The notes: a model not told the origin generated them from the sequence alone. 64,000 bases of DNA from Xanthomonas cissicola (GCF_008801575.1 NZ_VZPL01000009.1:44062-108061), one strand, 5' to 3'. Numbered from the stretch's first letter, positions 25,619 through 37,467 are shown. Translations and numbers: made by a program.

Positions 25619-26830
25619 ATGGACCTCAAAAGTGGCTACCCGTTCTGGTCGATCCGCAACGGGTTGATGCGCGCCTACCCGCGCCTGGAGCAAGACACCC
25701 AATGCGAGGTCGCCATCGTCGGTGGTGGCGTCACCGCCGCGCTGATCGCGCACGAATTGCTGCGCCACGGCCATGAAGTCGTAGTGATCGAACAGCGCTA
25801 CATCGGCTGGGGGAGCACCTCGGCCAGCACCGCCTTGCTGCAGTACGAAATCGATACGCCGATGATCGAACTGGCCAAGCAGTACGGCATGTCCGCCGCG
25901 GCGCTGGCGTATGGCGCCTGCGCGCAAGCCATCCTCGACCTCCAGGGCTTGTGCAATACCCTCGGCGGCACCGACTTCACGCGCCAGGACAGCCTGTACT
26001 ACGCCAGCCGCTCGCGCGACATAAAAGACCTGCGCAACGAGCTGGAGACCCGCAAGGCGCACAAACTGCCGGTGGAATGGATCGAACGCGAGCCGCTCTG
26101 GCACAACTACGGCGTGCATTCGGATGGCGCGATCCTGAGCCGCCTGGCCGCCAGCGTGGACCCGTACCGCCTCTGCTACCGCCTGTTTTCCGAGTGCGAG
26201 CAGTACGGCGCACGCATCCACGACCGCACCGCCATCGCCTCGATCGAACCGCACGACCCGCACGTCGACCTGCGCACCGAAGACGGTGTGAGCGTGCGTG
26301 CCCGTCACGTGATCCTGGCGGCCGGCTATGGCAACCAGCGCTGGCTCTCACAGCCGGTGGCGCGCAATCGCAGCAGCTACGCCTTCGTGACCGACCCCCT
26401 GCACGACAGCGATATGGGCGCGCTCAAGCACACCATGATGTGGGAAACCGCGCGCCCGTATCTGTACGTGCGCAGCACACCGGACGGGCGCGTGGTCGCT
26501 GGCGGAGAAGACGACAACATCGACCTTCCCGCGCGCCGCGACGCACGCGTGCAGAGCAAGCTCAAGACGCTGCTGAAGAAAATTGGCAAGACCATGCCCG
26601 ATATGCGACTGCGCCCAGCGTTCGCATGGGCCGGCACTTTCGCTGAGACTGCCGATGGATTGCCGTTCTTCGGGCCGCATGCCGAACTCGGGCCGCGCGT
26701 GTCGTTCGCGATGGCCTATGGCGGCAACGGAATTACCTATAGCGCCATTGGTGCGGGCTTATTGCGCGCACAACTGGAGGGCACGCCTCATGCGCTGTCC
26801 GGATTGTTCGGCTTCTCGCGCCTGGGCTGA
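25619..26830 (+). CDS. FAD-dependent oxidoreductase (DAO family)
   Basis: 403 residues. The dinucleotide-binding motif GGGVTAALIAHELLRHGHEV lies at about 36-55, followed by the E-x-GWGSTSAST stretch typical of glycine-oxidase/DAO-fold enzymes. A C-terminal FAD contact appears as GLPFFGPH and YGGNGITYS. It would oxidise an amine or hydroxy substrate with FAD; the substrate cannot be inferred. The ATG at 25619 gives the usual N-terminus; the frame is open far upstream without motifs. The last 43 bases overlap, antisense, the 3' end of the next gene. Confidence 0.85.
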   Translation: MDLKSGYPFWSIRNGLMRAYPRLEQDTQCEVAIVGGGVTAALIAHELLRHGHEVVVIEQRYIGWGSTSASTALLQYEIDTPMIELAKQYGMSAAALAYGACAQAILDLQGLCNTLGGTDFTRQDSLYYASRSRDIKDLRNELETRKAHKLPVEWIEREPLWHNYGVHSDGAILSRLAASVDPYRLCYRLFSECEQYGARIHDRTAIASIEPHDPHVDLRTEDGVSVRARHVILAAGYGNQRWLSQPVARNRSSYAFVTDPLHDSDMGALKHTMMWETARPYLYVRSTPDGRVVAGGEDDNIDLPARRDARVQSKLKTLLKKIGKTMPDMRLRPAFAWAGTFAETADGLPFFGPHAELGPRVSFAMAYGGNGITYSAIGAGLLRAQLEGTPHALSGLFGFSRLG

Positions 26831-27303
26831 GGCCCCCACGGCCACCAACCATGGCCATGCATCGCATACGTATCGGCAGCCCGCTCCAGCGGGTTGCGCA
26901 CGTGGATGCCGCCGCACAGAAAATACACGGGCAAAAACAGTGGCCCCAGCAGCATGTACTGATAGACATGCGCGCGTTCGTGGTCGCCCAAGCGCACCGG
27001 TGGATGCTGGCAACGGCCTGCAGCGTGCGCGTAGGTCCTGCACTGCAGGTCGAGCGATGCACCTTTCAGCAGGATCACGTTGCCCAATGTCATCGCGCCA
27101 CCCGGGCCCCATGGCCAGGCGTGAAAGACCACGGCGCGTTCCTGCGGCGACCAGACGGGACGCGCACCAAAACTCCACCCGGCCGCGCCGATCGCGAGCC
27201 CGATCAAGGTATTGGGCAGCGTCCATACCGCGCCAAGCGCCTGCAATGCAGGCAGCCCGCGCATTACCGGCTTCAATCGGCCTGGTTGGGGATCAGCAGC
27301 CAC
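26788..27303 (-). CDS. Predicted membrane protein with HExxH metalloprotease-like motif
   Basis: 171 residues. Two hydrophobic stretches (about 22-45 and 116-132) suggest membrane association. The motif H108-E-R-A-H112 is an HExxH zinc signature, and 28 residues further comes E140 in NPLERAADTYA, placed like the third ligand of gluzincin peptidases. The surroundings (HERAHVYQYMLLGPLFLPVY) recall a small uncharacterised family with the same HExxH-QY-GPLF pattern. It could be a small membrane peptidase or a degenerate relative. It overlaps the PspC gene start-side by 31 bases and the oxidoreductase antisense by 43. Confidence 0.65.
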   Translation of the reverse strand: MAADPQPGRLKPVMRGLPALQALGAVWTLPNTLIGLAIGAAGWSFGARPVWSPQERAVVFHAWPWGPGGAMTLGNVILLKGASLDLQCRTYAHAAGRCQHPPVRLGDHERAHVYQYMLLGPLFLPVYFLCGGIHVRNPLERAADTYAMHGHGWWPWGPQPRREKPNNPDSA

Positions 27304-27470
27304 AGGATCAGATAGACCAGGATGCCGGGAAACGCGGCCGAGGCGATCGACACGATCACAAACAAAATGCGCAGCAGCGTGGAGCTCCAGCCAAAACGGC
27401 GCGCAATGCCGCCAACGACGCCGGCGATCATGCGGTCGTTGAGGGAGCGGGACAGCGTGGTGGTAGACAT
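27273..27470 (-). CDS. PspC-domain membrane protein
   Basis: 65 residues from the ATG at 27470. It has the PspC signature: LNDRMIAGVVGGIARRFGWS, then one membrane helix (LLRILFVIVSIASAAFPGIL) and a short LWLLIP end. PspC proteins are inner-membrane, sometimes linked to envelope stress; stand-alone small forms are common. The last 31 bases overlap the downstream HExxH gene, so the two are probably co-expressed. Confidence 0.88.
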   Translation of the reverse strand: MSTTTLSRSLNDRMIAGVVGGIARRFGWSSTLLRILFVIVSIASAAFPGILVYLILWLLIPNQAD

Positions 27471-27585
27471 GGCAAAACTCCTGCAGAACGTAGCCAACAG
27501 TCTAGAAAACGCGGCCGCTGCGGATCGTGACGGCCGTCTGGCCTGCTCAGCGCAGCGTCATCTGCACGGCGTGCAGGCAGCGATC

Positions 27586-28662
27586 TCAGGCATTGCCGCC
27601 ACGTGCCTGCAGCCAGCGATGGATTGCCACCGGAACCTCGCGCTGCGCACGCCCGGAGACGTAGATTCCGATATGCCCGCCACGGAAACTCAGTTCGCTG
27701 TAGTCGTCGCTGCCGACCAGCCCTCCTAGCGCCCGTGAAGCGTCCGGCGGCACCAGGTGGTCGTGTTCGGCGTAGATATTCAGCACCGGCATGTCGAGCG
27801 CCTGCAGATCGACTGCCTGCCCCCCGATGCTCACCTGCCCGGTGACCAGCCCGTTGCGCTGATAGAACACCGTGACGAATTCGCGGAAAGCCTCGCCCGC
27901 CAGGTCGGGCGAATCGAAGATCCACTTTTCCATGCGCAGAAAATCTTCCAGCGCCTGCTTGTCGTCGAGGATGTCGAGCAGGCCCACGTACTTCTGCAGG
28001 TTGAGCCGGAACGGCTTGAGCATCAGGTAACTGGCGTTCATCAGATCCGCGGGCACGTTGCCCATGGTGTCCACGAACAGATCCACATCGACCATGCGTG
28101 CCCAGTTGGACAGCATGTTGTCGGGAGTATGGAAATCCACCGGCGTCACCATGGTGATCAGGTTGCGCACTTTGTCGCGCTGCAGCGCGGCGTAGCACAA
28201 CGAGAACGTTCCGCCCTGACAGATGCCGAGCACATCCACCGCTTCCAGCCCGGACTGCGCGCGCAGATGATCCACCGCGCCGTCGATGTAGCGCAGCAAA
28301 TAATCTTCCAGGGTGAGGTAGCGCTCGGAGCGGTCCGGGTAGCCCCAATCCAGCACGTAGACGTCCTGGCCGTGACTCAATAGCCCTTTCACCAGCGAGC
28401 GATCCGCCTGCAGATCGACCATGTAGGGGCGATTGACCAATGCATAGACGATCAGCAGCGGCGTCTTGGCCACCGGCGCCTGCTCGCCGATGAAGCGATA
28501 TAGCACCACCTTGCCGTCGCGCCAGATTTCTTCGCGCTCGGTGACGCCGTAATCCACATCGTCCACGCCCGGCAGCAGCTTGAGCCCTTCGCGCAACTTG
28601 CGTTGCATCGACAGGGTTTCCTGCATCAGGTCTTCGGCGCTGAATCCCAACGGACCTTTCAT
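27586..28662 (-). CDS. phaC: Class III polyhydroxyalkanoate synthase, PhaC subunit
   Basis: 358 residues, the length of class III PhaC. It polymerises (R)-3-hydroxyacyl-CoA into PHA at the granule surface. The lipase-like box GICQGG holds the catalytic cysteine C148; the partners are D301 (YAEHDHLVPP) and H330 (FRGGHIG). These sit one residue from C149/D302/H331 of the Allochromatium enzyme. The start overlaps the stop of phaE by four bases, so the two required subunits are translationally coupled. Confidence 0.95.
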   Translation of the reverse strand: MKGPLGFSAEDLMQETLSMQRKLREGLKLLPGVDDVDYGVTEREEIWRDGKVVLYRFIGEQAPVAKTPLLIVYALVNRPYMVDLQADRSLVKGLLSHGQDVYVLDWGYPDRSERYLTLEDYLLRYIDGAVDHLRAQSGLEAVDVLGICQGGTFSLCYAALQRDKVRNLITMVTPVDFHTPDNMLSNWARMVDVDLFVDTMGNVPADLMNASYLMLKPFRLNLQKYVGLLDILDDKQALEDFLRMEKWIFDSPDLAGEAFREFVTVFYQRNGLVTGQVSIGGQAVDLQALDMPVLNIYAEHDHLVPPDASRALGGLVGSDDYSELSFRGGHIGIYVSGRAQREVPVAIHRWLQARGGNA

Positions 28663-29885
28663 GCCTGCGCTCCACGTTTTTTAGCTGCGGCAGGTTTGCG
28701 GGCCGCAGGCTCGGGCGAGGATGTCGCGCCACCATGCTTCTTGGGCGAGGTCGTTTTCGTCGGCTTAGAAACGGCTGGCGCCTTTTTCGGAGCCGCCTTT
28801 TTCGTCGCGGTCTTGTCGACGGGCGCCTTCTTCGATGCACCCTGCTTGACTGCCCGTTCTGCCCCGGCCGGCCGCGCGACAGCGCTGGCCCCGGCGGACG
28901 ACGCGCGCTTGCCCGCTGCCGGTGTCACCGGTGCAGGCTGCGCCGCTGCAGCGGGCTTGCTCGCCGGCGAGGCTGCGTTACGCAGCATCCGCCTGACCAG
29001 GCGTTCCAGTTCGGCAATGCGGCGATGCGCGGCGTCCATCTCCGAACGTGTGGGCATGCCGAAGCGTTCGCTGAGTTGCTCGACCTCTTCCTGCAGCGCA
29101 GCGCGCAGGCGCATGTGCGCGTTGGCAAAGCCGCCGTACACCTTGCGGAACTGCTCCGACAAGGCAACATCGGCATAGGACTCTTCGGCCGCTTCGATCC
29201 ATAGATCGAACAGGGCGCGGGCGCTGGTCAACTGGCTGCCGCTGCTCTCGTGCTCGCTCAGCCTGGACGCGAAGCGCGCAAACGCCTGCTCGATCGCCGC
29301 CTTGAGTTGCTCGCCATAGGCCTCCGACTGGGCCTGGAACTCCTGCTGCGCGCGTGCCAGTTTCTGCAGGCGCGACTGGTGGTTGCGGTTCAACCCGAAC
29401 GCCGGCATGTCCAGCCAAGGCGCATTTTCCTCGCGCCACTTTTGCAGCGCTTGCGCCGCGTCCTGCAGCCACGGGTCGAACCCGCCCGGGCTGCCGCCGC
29501 GCAGCGAACCCAGCGTCCACTGCATCAGCTGCTCGCCCTGCCCTTGTACGGCCTGGCGCCAGGCATCGGCGACTTCATTGGCCGAGGTGTCGCGCCCGGC
29601 AAACTGCGCGGCCACCTGCTGCATGGTGCCAAACCAGTCGCCGGCCTGGGTGCGAAAGCGGTCGATGGCCTCCTGCGCCTGTGGGGCGGCCTGGGTGGGC
29701 AGCAATTGCGACCACCAATCCACGGCCTTGCGCCAATCCTGCGGGGCGTCGCTACCGGACGTGGGCGGTGGTTGTTGCGCAGCGGCGCCGGCCTGGCCGT
29801 GGCGCATGGCATCTCCCCAGGCAGCCCAGTATTGGCGCGCCTTGTCGTCGAAGTTGCCGTTGTCCGAACCGCTGCTTGCCATCAT
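28659..29885 (-). CDS. phaE: Class III polyhydroxyalkanoate synthase, PhaE subunit
   Basis: 408 residues, longer than the usual roughly 350. Residues 90-300 carry the PhaE pattern (WFGTMQQVAAQF, PAFGLNRNHQSRLQKLARAQ, LFDLWIEAAEESYADVALSE, RFGMPTRSEMD). The extra C-terminal 100 residues are Ala/Lys/Pro-rich with repeated KKAP-like units, resembling histone-H1-like or phasin tails that bind DNA in other PHA proteins. PhaE activates PhaC and probably anchors it to granules. It overlaps phaC by four bases. Confidence 0.92.
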   Translation of the reverse strand: MMASSGSDNGNFDDKARQYWAAWGDAMRHGQAGAAAQQPPPTSGSDAPQDWRKAVDWWSQLLPTQAAPQAQEAIDRFRTQAGDWFGTMQQVAAQFAGRDTSANEVADAWRQAVQGQGEQLMQWTLGSLRGGSPGGFDPWLQDAAQALQKWREENAPWLDMPAFGLNRNHQSRLQKLARAQQEFQAQSEAYGEQLKAAIEQAFARFASRLSEHESSGSQLTSARALFDLWIEAAEESYADVALSEQFRKVYGGFANAHMRLRAALQEEVEQLSERFGMPTRSEMDAAHRRIAELERLVRRMLRNAASPASKPAAAAQPAPVTPAAGKRASSAGASAVARPAGAERAVKQGASKKAPVDKTATKKAAPKKAPAVSKPTKTTSPKKHGGATSSPEPAARKPAAAKKRGAQA

Positions 29886-29939
29886 CCCATCCAGTGACCT
29901 CTACCCAGCCATCCTACCGCGTGCGTAGCGGTGTGCCGC

Positions 29940-30554
29940 TCAGGGTTTGGGGATACGCAGCGTCTTGCTGATCATCAGCGAGCCGGACACCGCAAACAGC
30001 AGCACCAGCGGATGCAACTGCCAAGGCCCCAGCTGCCATTGGCCCCACCACAAGGTGTCGCCGATATGCCCGCTGCTGGCGGCAACCGCGAGCAGGATCA
30101 CCAGTACCAGGCTGGTCGGAATGGGCGTGCCTTCGAAGTACGGCACCTTGTCGGCCTCGCCAGCGATCTCTTCGGCAGTGACGTTGTAGCGCGCCAGCCG
30201 GCTGACCCCGCAGCAGACGAAATAGCTCAGCACCAGCCAGTCCCAACCGCCGCGCATGCCGCAGGCATAGCCCAGCGCCGCCGGCGCCACGCCGAAGGAG
30301 ATCACGTCCGCCAACGAATCCAGTTCGCGGCCCAGCGTGGAAGACGCTTTGCGCCAGCGCGCCACGTGCCCATCCAGCGCATCGAACACGAACGCCAGCG
30401 GGATCAATGCCATGCCAAGCAGCAGATCGCCGCGATGCCCCTCTTGCAGAAACCGCATGGCCGCAAACACCGCGCCGGTGCCGCAGAACGCGTTGGCAAG
30501 CGTGAACCAGTCCGCGAGTTGGAAATCGCGCAGCATCGAAAAATGGCGTTTCAT
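29940..30554 (-). CDS. pssA: CDP-diacylglycerol--serine O-phosphatidyltransferase
   Basis: 204 residues from the ATG at 30554. It makes phosphatidylserine, the precursor of phosphatidylethanolamine, in the inner membrane. The CDP-alcohol phosphatidyltransferase motif D-G-x2-A-R-x8-G-x3-D-x3-D is present as DALDGHVARWRKASSTLGRE with the following LDSLAD. Six or so hydrophobic segments follow. It belongs to the smaller PssA type with an N-terminal LADWFTLANAFCG. It lies upstream of phaE on the same strand, 54 bases away. Confidence 0.88.
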   Translation of the reverse strand: MKRHFSMLRDFQLADWFTLANAFCGTGAVFAAMRFLQEGHRGDLLLGMALIPLAFVFDALDGHVARWRKASSTLGRELDSLADVISFGVAPAALGYACGMRGGWDWLVLSYFVCCGVSRLARYNVTAEEIAGEADKVPYFEGTPIPTSLVLVILLAVAASSGHIGDTLWWGQWQLGPWQLHPLVLLFAVSGSLMISKTLRIPKP

Positions 30555-30686
30555 GCGGAACCTAAGGTGAGCAAGACACAAAGGGTAACGCGCGCGCGCC
30601 ATGCAGGCGACCGTTTCGCTGCACTCGGCTAGGCTGGCGATCCGCGTGACCGCTCCCGGCCGCGCACGACTTCACGAGGACATCCG

Positions 30687-31445
30687 ATGCACAGCATCCT
30701 GATCACCGGCGCGGGCAGCGGCATTGGCGCCGGTATCGCCACCCAACTAGCGGCCGACGGCCATCATCTGCTCGTCAGCGATGTGCAGCTGGCGGCCGCC
30801 GAGCGCACGGCGGATGCGTTGCGCCAGGCAGGCGGCTCGGCGGAGGCGCTGGCGTTGGACGTGACCGATGCAGACAGCATCGCGCAGGCACTGGCCAATG
30901 CATCACGCGCCCCGCAGGTACTGGTGAACAACGCCGGCCTGCAGCATGTGGCCGCACTTGAGGAGTTCCCGATGCAGCAGTGGGCGCTGCTGGTGGATGT
31001 GATGCTCACCGGCGCCGCACGCCTCAGTCGCGCCGTGCTGCCCGGCATGCGCGCGGCCGGCTATGGCCGCATCGTCAATATCGGCAGCATCCACTCGCTG
31101 GTGGCCAGCCCATACAAAAGTGCGTATGTGGCCGCCAAGCATGGCCTGGTCGGCCTGGCCAAAGTCATCGCGCTGGAAACCGCCGATTGCGACATCACCA
31201 TCAACACGCTGTGCCCCAGCTATGTGCGTACGCCGCTGGTGGAACGGCAGATTGCCGATCAGGCGCGCATCCGCGGCATCACCGAGGACGCCGTGGTGCG
31301 CGATGTGATGCTCAAGCCGATGCCCAAGGGCGCCTTCATCGACTACGACGAGCTGGCCGGCACCGTGGCGTTTCTGATGTCGCATGCCGCGCGCAATATC
31401 ACCGGGCAAGCCCTCGCCATCGATGGGGGCTGGACGGCACAATGA
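30687..31445 (+). CDS. bdhA: 3-hydroxybutyrate dehydrogenase (SDR family)
   Basis: 252 residues. The NAD-binding TGAGSGIG (residues 7-14), NNAG, the catalytic serine in NIGSIHS and the Y-x3-K pair in SAYVAAKHG are present. The C-terminal half has the CPSYVRTPLVERQI and MPKGAFIDYDELA stretches typical of D-3-hydroxybutyrate dehydrogenases. It would oxidise 3-hydroxybutyrate to acetoacetate with NAD+. With phaCE a kilobase away it fits a polyhydroxybutyrate storage and use cycle; depolymerase and PhaA/PhaB genes are not in this window. Confidence 0.88.
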   Translation: MHSILITGAGSGIGAGIATQLAADGHHLLVSDVQLAAAERTADALRQAGGSAEALALDVTDADSIAQALANASRAPQVLVNNAGLQHVAALEEFPMQQWALLVDVMLTGAARLSRAVLPGMRAAGYGRIVNIGSIHSLVASPYKSAYVAAKHGLVGLAKVIALETADCDITINTLCPSYVRTPLVERQIADQARIRGITEDAVVRDVMLKPMPKGAFIDYDELAGTVAFLMSHAARNITGQALAIDGGWTAQ

Positions 31446-31807
31446 TCACGCTGGCGAAATTTTGACCAGCCGCCACGCGTACCAGATGGCATAAGGGGGC
31501 CGCGCACTTGTCCACAGACTTGCGCAGCGTCCATCCACAGGGGGTGTGGAGAAGTGGGCGAGGCCTGCCGTTCCGCGGAAAACCGAGAGGCTCCCCGACG
31601 CTCAATGTTCAATGCCGCACGGTTGAGCCTGGCTGACATTGGGTGCTGCGCTGCTAGCCAGCACGGCTCGCCGATCGGACGTCAAGCGCTGGTGCGCCGA
31701 TCTATCTCCCGCACCGAGGACGTCGATCTACAGCAGTCGGGCCCGGCTAGATATCTGCCGGCGCAGTGCCGGCGGCACGCACTCCACGTGCCGTGCACGT
31801 GCAGCGA
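31446..31807. other. Intergenic stretch, no gene seen
   Basis: No open frame with credible features on either strand. It has two weak DnaA-box-like words (TTGTCCACA at 31508 and ATCCACA at 31532), but no cluster or AT-rich region that would suggest an origin. bdhA and the Nudix gene converge on it. Confidence 0.5.
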
Positions 31808-32296
31808 TCAGATCCGCGAATATGTCCACGACTGCATGCGCCCGTCGCGATACGGCATGACGCCGTGGAACGGGCGCGGGTCGCCATCAAATACCAGCGG
31901 CAGGAAATTGCGGTCGCCTTCCCACATCGGCACCTGATCCATCCGCTCGATCGCGATCCACTCCAGCGTCCCCTCCAGATTGGAGGTGTGCGGTGTGCCC
32001 TCGAAGCTGTGGATCAGGAACACGAAGCCCAGCCAGTCTTCGCCCTGCTTGCCGAAGCCCGGCCAGCTGATGGTGCCGCGCAACTGCATCCGGCCGCAGT
32101 CGACGCCGGCTTCCTCGCGTATCTCGCGGCGCATGCAAGCCAGCACGTCTTCGTCCGGCTCCATCTTGCCGCCCAGGCCGTTGTATTTGCCCAGATGCTG
32201 GTCGCCGGGGCGGGCATTGCGATGGATCATTAGCACCTGGGTGCCGTCCGGCGACAACAGGTAGCCGAGCGTGGCGACAATCGGGGTATAGGGCAT
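31808..32296 (-). CDS. Nudix hydrolase (8-oxo-dGTP diphosphatase-like)
   Basis: 162 residues with a complete Nudix box at 40-62: G-x5-E-x7-REIREEAGV, seen as GLGGKMEPDEDVLACMRREI followed by REEAGV. The N-terminal ATLGYLLSPDG and C-terminal WEGDRNFLPLVFDGDPRPF fit the MutT/MTH1-like subgroup that cleans oxidised nucleotides. It needs Mg2+. It stands alone, leftward, with the DUF1249 gene just upstream on the same strand. Confidence 0.9.
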   Translation of the reverse strand: MPYTPIVATLGYLLSPDGTQVLMIHRNARPGDQHLGKYNGLGGKMEPDEDVLACMRREIREEAGVDCGRMQLRGTISWPGFGKQGEDWLGFVFLIHSFEGTPHTSNLEGTLEWIAIERMDQVPMWEGDRNFLPLVFDGDPRPFHGVMPYRDGRMQSWTYSRI

Positions 32297-32371
32297 GGCA
32301 TGCGATCTGACACGAAGCGCATCAGTATGACTGAAGCGGCACGCGGCGCCGCACGCGGCGGCAACGCCGGC

Positions 32372-32881
32372 TCAGCCGACGGCGGCCTGCGGGTTCGGGC
32401 GCGGCCGTGCCACGCGGTCGGTATCCAGGTGCAGGGTCGCAACGCCGTGTCCGCGTTCGGCCAGGTACTCCAGCCACTTGCCCAGGAACGTATTCATGCG
32501 CATGCGGTGGCTGATCAGCTCGGCCGGCGGCGGGAACATGCCCATCACGTCCTGCCAGCGCCGACCGACATAGCAATGCGTGGTCTCGGCCTGGCGCGCA
32601 TCGCGGTACAGCCGTACATACGCCGACGGGTCCGGCTCGCCGGTGACCGGGTCGCACAGGTCGTAAGTCAGGCGCAGTTCCACCGTGTAGCGGTGGCATT
32701 CGATCACGTCCAGCCGCAGGTTCAGGCCATCGCCGATCGAGGACACGTACGAGCCCGGCGCCAGATCGGCCGGGGCAAATAACCGGGTCAGATGTTGGAA
32801 GTTTTCTGCATACAAGCCCATCAGCCAGCCGAAGCGGCTCAGTTTGGGAATGCGTTCGAGTTTGCTCAGTGCTTGCGCCAT
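32372..32881 (-). CDS. DUF1249 family protein (YqiB-like)
   Basis: 169 residues. It matches the DUF1249 pattern: YAENFQHLTRLF, then LNLRLDVIECHRYTVELRLT, DPSAYVRLYRDARQAETTHC and NTFLGKWLEYLAERGH. It is soluble and cytosolic. The family is conserved in gammaproteobacteria and often lies near Nudix hydrolase genes, as here 75 bases upstream of one. Biochemical role unknown to me. Confidence 0.85.
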   Translation of the reverse strand: MAQALSKLERIPKLSRFGWLMGLYAENFQHLTRLFAPADLAPGSYVSSIGDGLNLRLDVIECHRYTVELRLTYDLCDPVTGEPDPSAYVRLYRDARQAETTHCYVGRRWQDVMGMFPPPAELISHRMRMNTFLGKWLEYLAERGHGVATLHLDTDRVARPRPNPQAAVG

Positions 32882-33067
32882 GGACCGATCCTACACGCTG
32901 CGCCGCCGCACGGGCAGCATTGACGGGGGCCCAACGACAGGCCTACCTTGGTGGAGCACTGCCCCGCCCGCTTTGCTCTCCCAGCCGCCGCGCAATGGCA
33001 TCGTTAGCTCTCATTCGATGCGCACGCTCGCAAGACCCGCGAGGCGGCTGCCAAGCCTGATCCCCGA

Positions 33068-33889
33068 TCAAAACATCTCGCGCTGCAAGCCCAGAGTGGA
33101 CAACACCTTGCTGGAGATTTCTTCGATCGAGGTATTGGTGGTGCTGAGCGAGGGAATGCGCTCCATCTGGAACATGCGCTCGGCGATCGCCACTTCGCGC
33201 CGGCAGGTCTCTGCCGCGCTGTAGCGCGAATTGGCGCGCCGCTCCTGACGAATTTGCTGCAACCGCTCAGGATCAATGGTCAAGCCGAACAACTTGCTGC
33301 GGTAATTACGCAACCGCGGGGGCAACTGCTCGTTTTCCAGATCTTCGTCGGTGAGCGGATAGTTGGCGGCGCGAATGCCGTAATGCAAGGCCAGATAGAT
33401 GCAGGTCGGTGTCTTTCCCGCGCGCGACACCGCCACCAGGATCACATCGGCCTCGTCGTAATTGAGCGCAATGCCATCGTCATGACTCAGCGCGAAGTTC
33501 ATTGCGTTGATGCGGCGGTGATAGGTTTCGAAGTCGACCATGCCGTGCGCGCGGCCCACACGCGAATGACGCGGCGCATTGAGCTCGCGCTCCAGCGGCT
33601 CGATGAAGGGTGCGAACACATCCAGCATCAGCGCGCCACTTTCGGCCAGGATCATGCTCAATTGTGGATCGACGCATGAATTGACCACGACCGGGCGCAC
33701 CTGGTACCGCTCGCCTGCGGCGCGCACGCGCATGGCCGCATCGCGCGCCTTATCTGCATCATCGATGAACGACATACGGTCGGTGACGAAGTTGAAACCG
33801 CTGAACTGCGTGAGCAGGCTATGCCCAATCGTTTCAGCGGTGATACCGGTTCCATCGGAGACGTAAAACACCGGCCGAATTGTTGACAT
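33068..33889 (-). CDS. ppsR: Phosphoenolpyruvate synthetase regulatory protein (bifunctional kinase/pyrophosphorylase)
   Basis: 273 residues from the ATG at 33889 ([20 protein letters not shown]). DUF299 family: it inactivates PEP synthase by ADP-dependent phosphorylation of a threonine and reactivates it by Pi-dependent dephosphorylation. The P-loop-like [16 protein letters not shown] and the [20 protein letters not shown] segment are present. It is divergent from ppsA, 142 bases apart, the expected partnership. The length is close to E. coli PpsR (277). Confidence 0.93.
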   Translation of the reverse strand: MSTIRPVFYVSDGTGITAETIGHSLLTQFSGFNFVTDRMSFIDDADKARDAAMRVRAAGERYQVRPVVVNSCVDPQLSMILAESGALMLDVFAPFIEPLERELNAPRHSRVGRAHGMVDFETYHRRINAMNFALSHDDGIALNYDEADVILVAVSRAGKTPTCIYLALHYGIRAANYPLTDEDLENEQLPPRLRNYRSKLFGLTIDPERLQQIRQERRANSRYSAAETCRREVAIAERMFQMERIPSLSTTNTSIEEISSKVLSTLGLQREMF

Positions 33890-34031
33890 CAAGACCACCT
33901 CTTTGAACTGGTGTCCAAAACTTACGGATTCATGCTTGTGCAGGTTCCGCTGTGCACTGCATCATAGCGGCTTCTTCCTACGGTCGCGGCCATTCAGCCC
34001 GCTCGGGCGATGGCCTTACGGAGCATCGCGC
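33890..34031. promoter_or_regulatory. Divergent ppsR/ppsA promoter region
   Basis: 142 bases separate the two opposite start codons and must hold both promoters. I could not fix -10/-35 pairs with confidence. Confidence 0.45.
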
Positions 34032-36409
<2,378 letters not shown>

Positions 36410-36410
<1 letters not shown>

Positions 36411-37402
36411 TGGGACCTATGGGTGCAATGTGGGCGGCAGCTGCAGGAGCAGCTGCTGCAAAACCGGTTGCGGCAGCAGGAGCGGCAGCCGCCAAGCCGG
36501 CCGCGACCAGCGAGCCGGCCTTCAATTGGGCCGCCATCCCGTGGGCGCAGTACGCGGTCAATTGGGGGGTGGCACTGCTGATCGTCGTGGTCGGCATGTG
36601 GCTGGCCCGGCAACTCAGTCAATGGTTGCACCGCGCGCTTACCCGCGCACGCGTCGAGATCACGCTCACCAACTTCCTGCGCAACGTGATGTACGCGTTG
36701 TTGCTGGTGTTGGTCTTCGTCAGCGCGTTGAGTCAGATCGGTGTGCCACCGACCTCACTGATCGCAGTGCTCGGCGCAGCAGGCCTGGCGGTCGGCCTTG
36801 CGCTGAAGGATTCGCTGTCCAACATCGCTGCTGGCGTGATGCTCATCGTGCTGCGGCCTATGCGCGATGGCGACCACGTATTGATTGCCGGCCAGGAAGG
36901 CATCGTCGACGAGATCCGGATCTTCCAGACCAGGATCCGTTCGTTCGATGAACGCATGATCACCCTGCCAAACAGCACGATTACCACTGCCCCCATCGTC
37001 AACTACAGCACCTTGCCCAACCGCCGCCTGGAAGTGACGGTCGGCGTGGGCTATGAAGACGATCTGAAGAAAGCGCAGCAGTTGTTGCTGCAGATCGCCA
37101 AGGACAACCCGAACATCCTGGAGTCGCCTGCACCATTCGTGCAGGTGACCAACCTGGGCGAGAGTACGGTCGACCTGATGTTGTTCGCGTATGCGACCAA
37201 CGGCAACTTCGGCGCCGCCAAGAGCACCACGCTGGAGCAGATCCGCAACCAGTTGCTGGAAAACGGACTCAACATCCCCTACCCGCAGCGCGACCTGCAC
37301 GTGTATCACCACGATGCCGATGGCAAGCCGATCTCCGGCCTGTTGCTGAAAGGCATCGCCGACGATGGCGACCTGAGCAAGGGGCCGTCGCTGGCGCGTT
37401 GA
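36410..37402 (+). CDS. mscS: MscS-type mechanosensitive channel
   Basis: 330 residues; the ATG at 36410 overlaps the ppsA stop (TGATG), implying coupling. An Ala/Pro-rich N-terminal tail (1-40) precedes three membrane helices (about 48-68, 83-105, 112-142). The third has the pore pattern GLAVGLALKDSLSNIAAGVM. The beta-domain follows (GDHVLIAGQEGIVDEIRIFQ) and an alpha-beta vestibule. Channels of this type release solutes upon hypo-osmotic shock. Co-transcription with ppsA is unexpected functionally. Confidence 0.9.
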
Positions 37403-37437
37403 TGCGGCGTCCCCAGCATTACCGCAGTAAAAAAACC

Positions 37438-37467
37438 AGAGGCCGCATCGATTGATGCGGCCTTTTT
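37438..37467 (+). terminator. Rho-independent terminator after the ppsA-mscS unit
   Basis: GGCCGCATC and GATGCGGCC arms (37441-37449, 37454-37462) with a GATT loop are followed by five T. It lies 39 bases after the mscS stop. Confidence 0.9.

Noticed and set aside
31508..31545. DnaA-box-like words (TTGTCCACA, ATCCACA)
   Set aside because: Only two imperfect words, no cluster, no AT-rich unwinding region and none of the genes usual at a replication origin.
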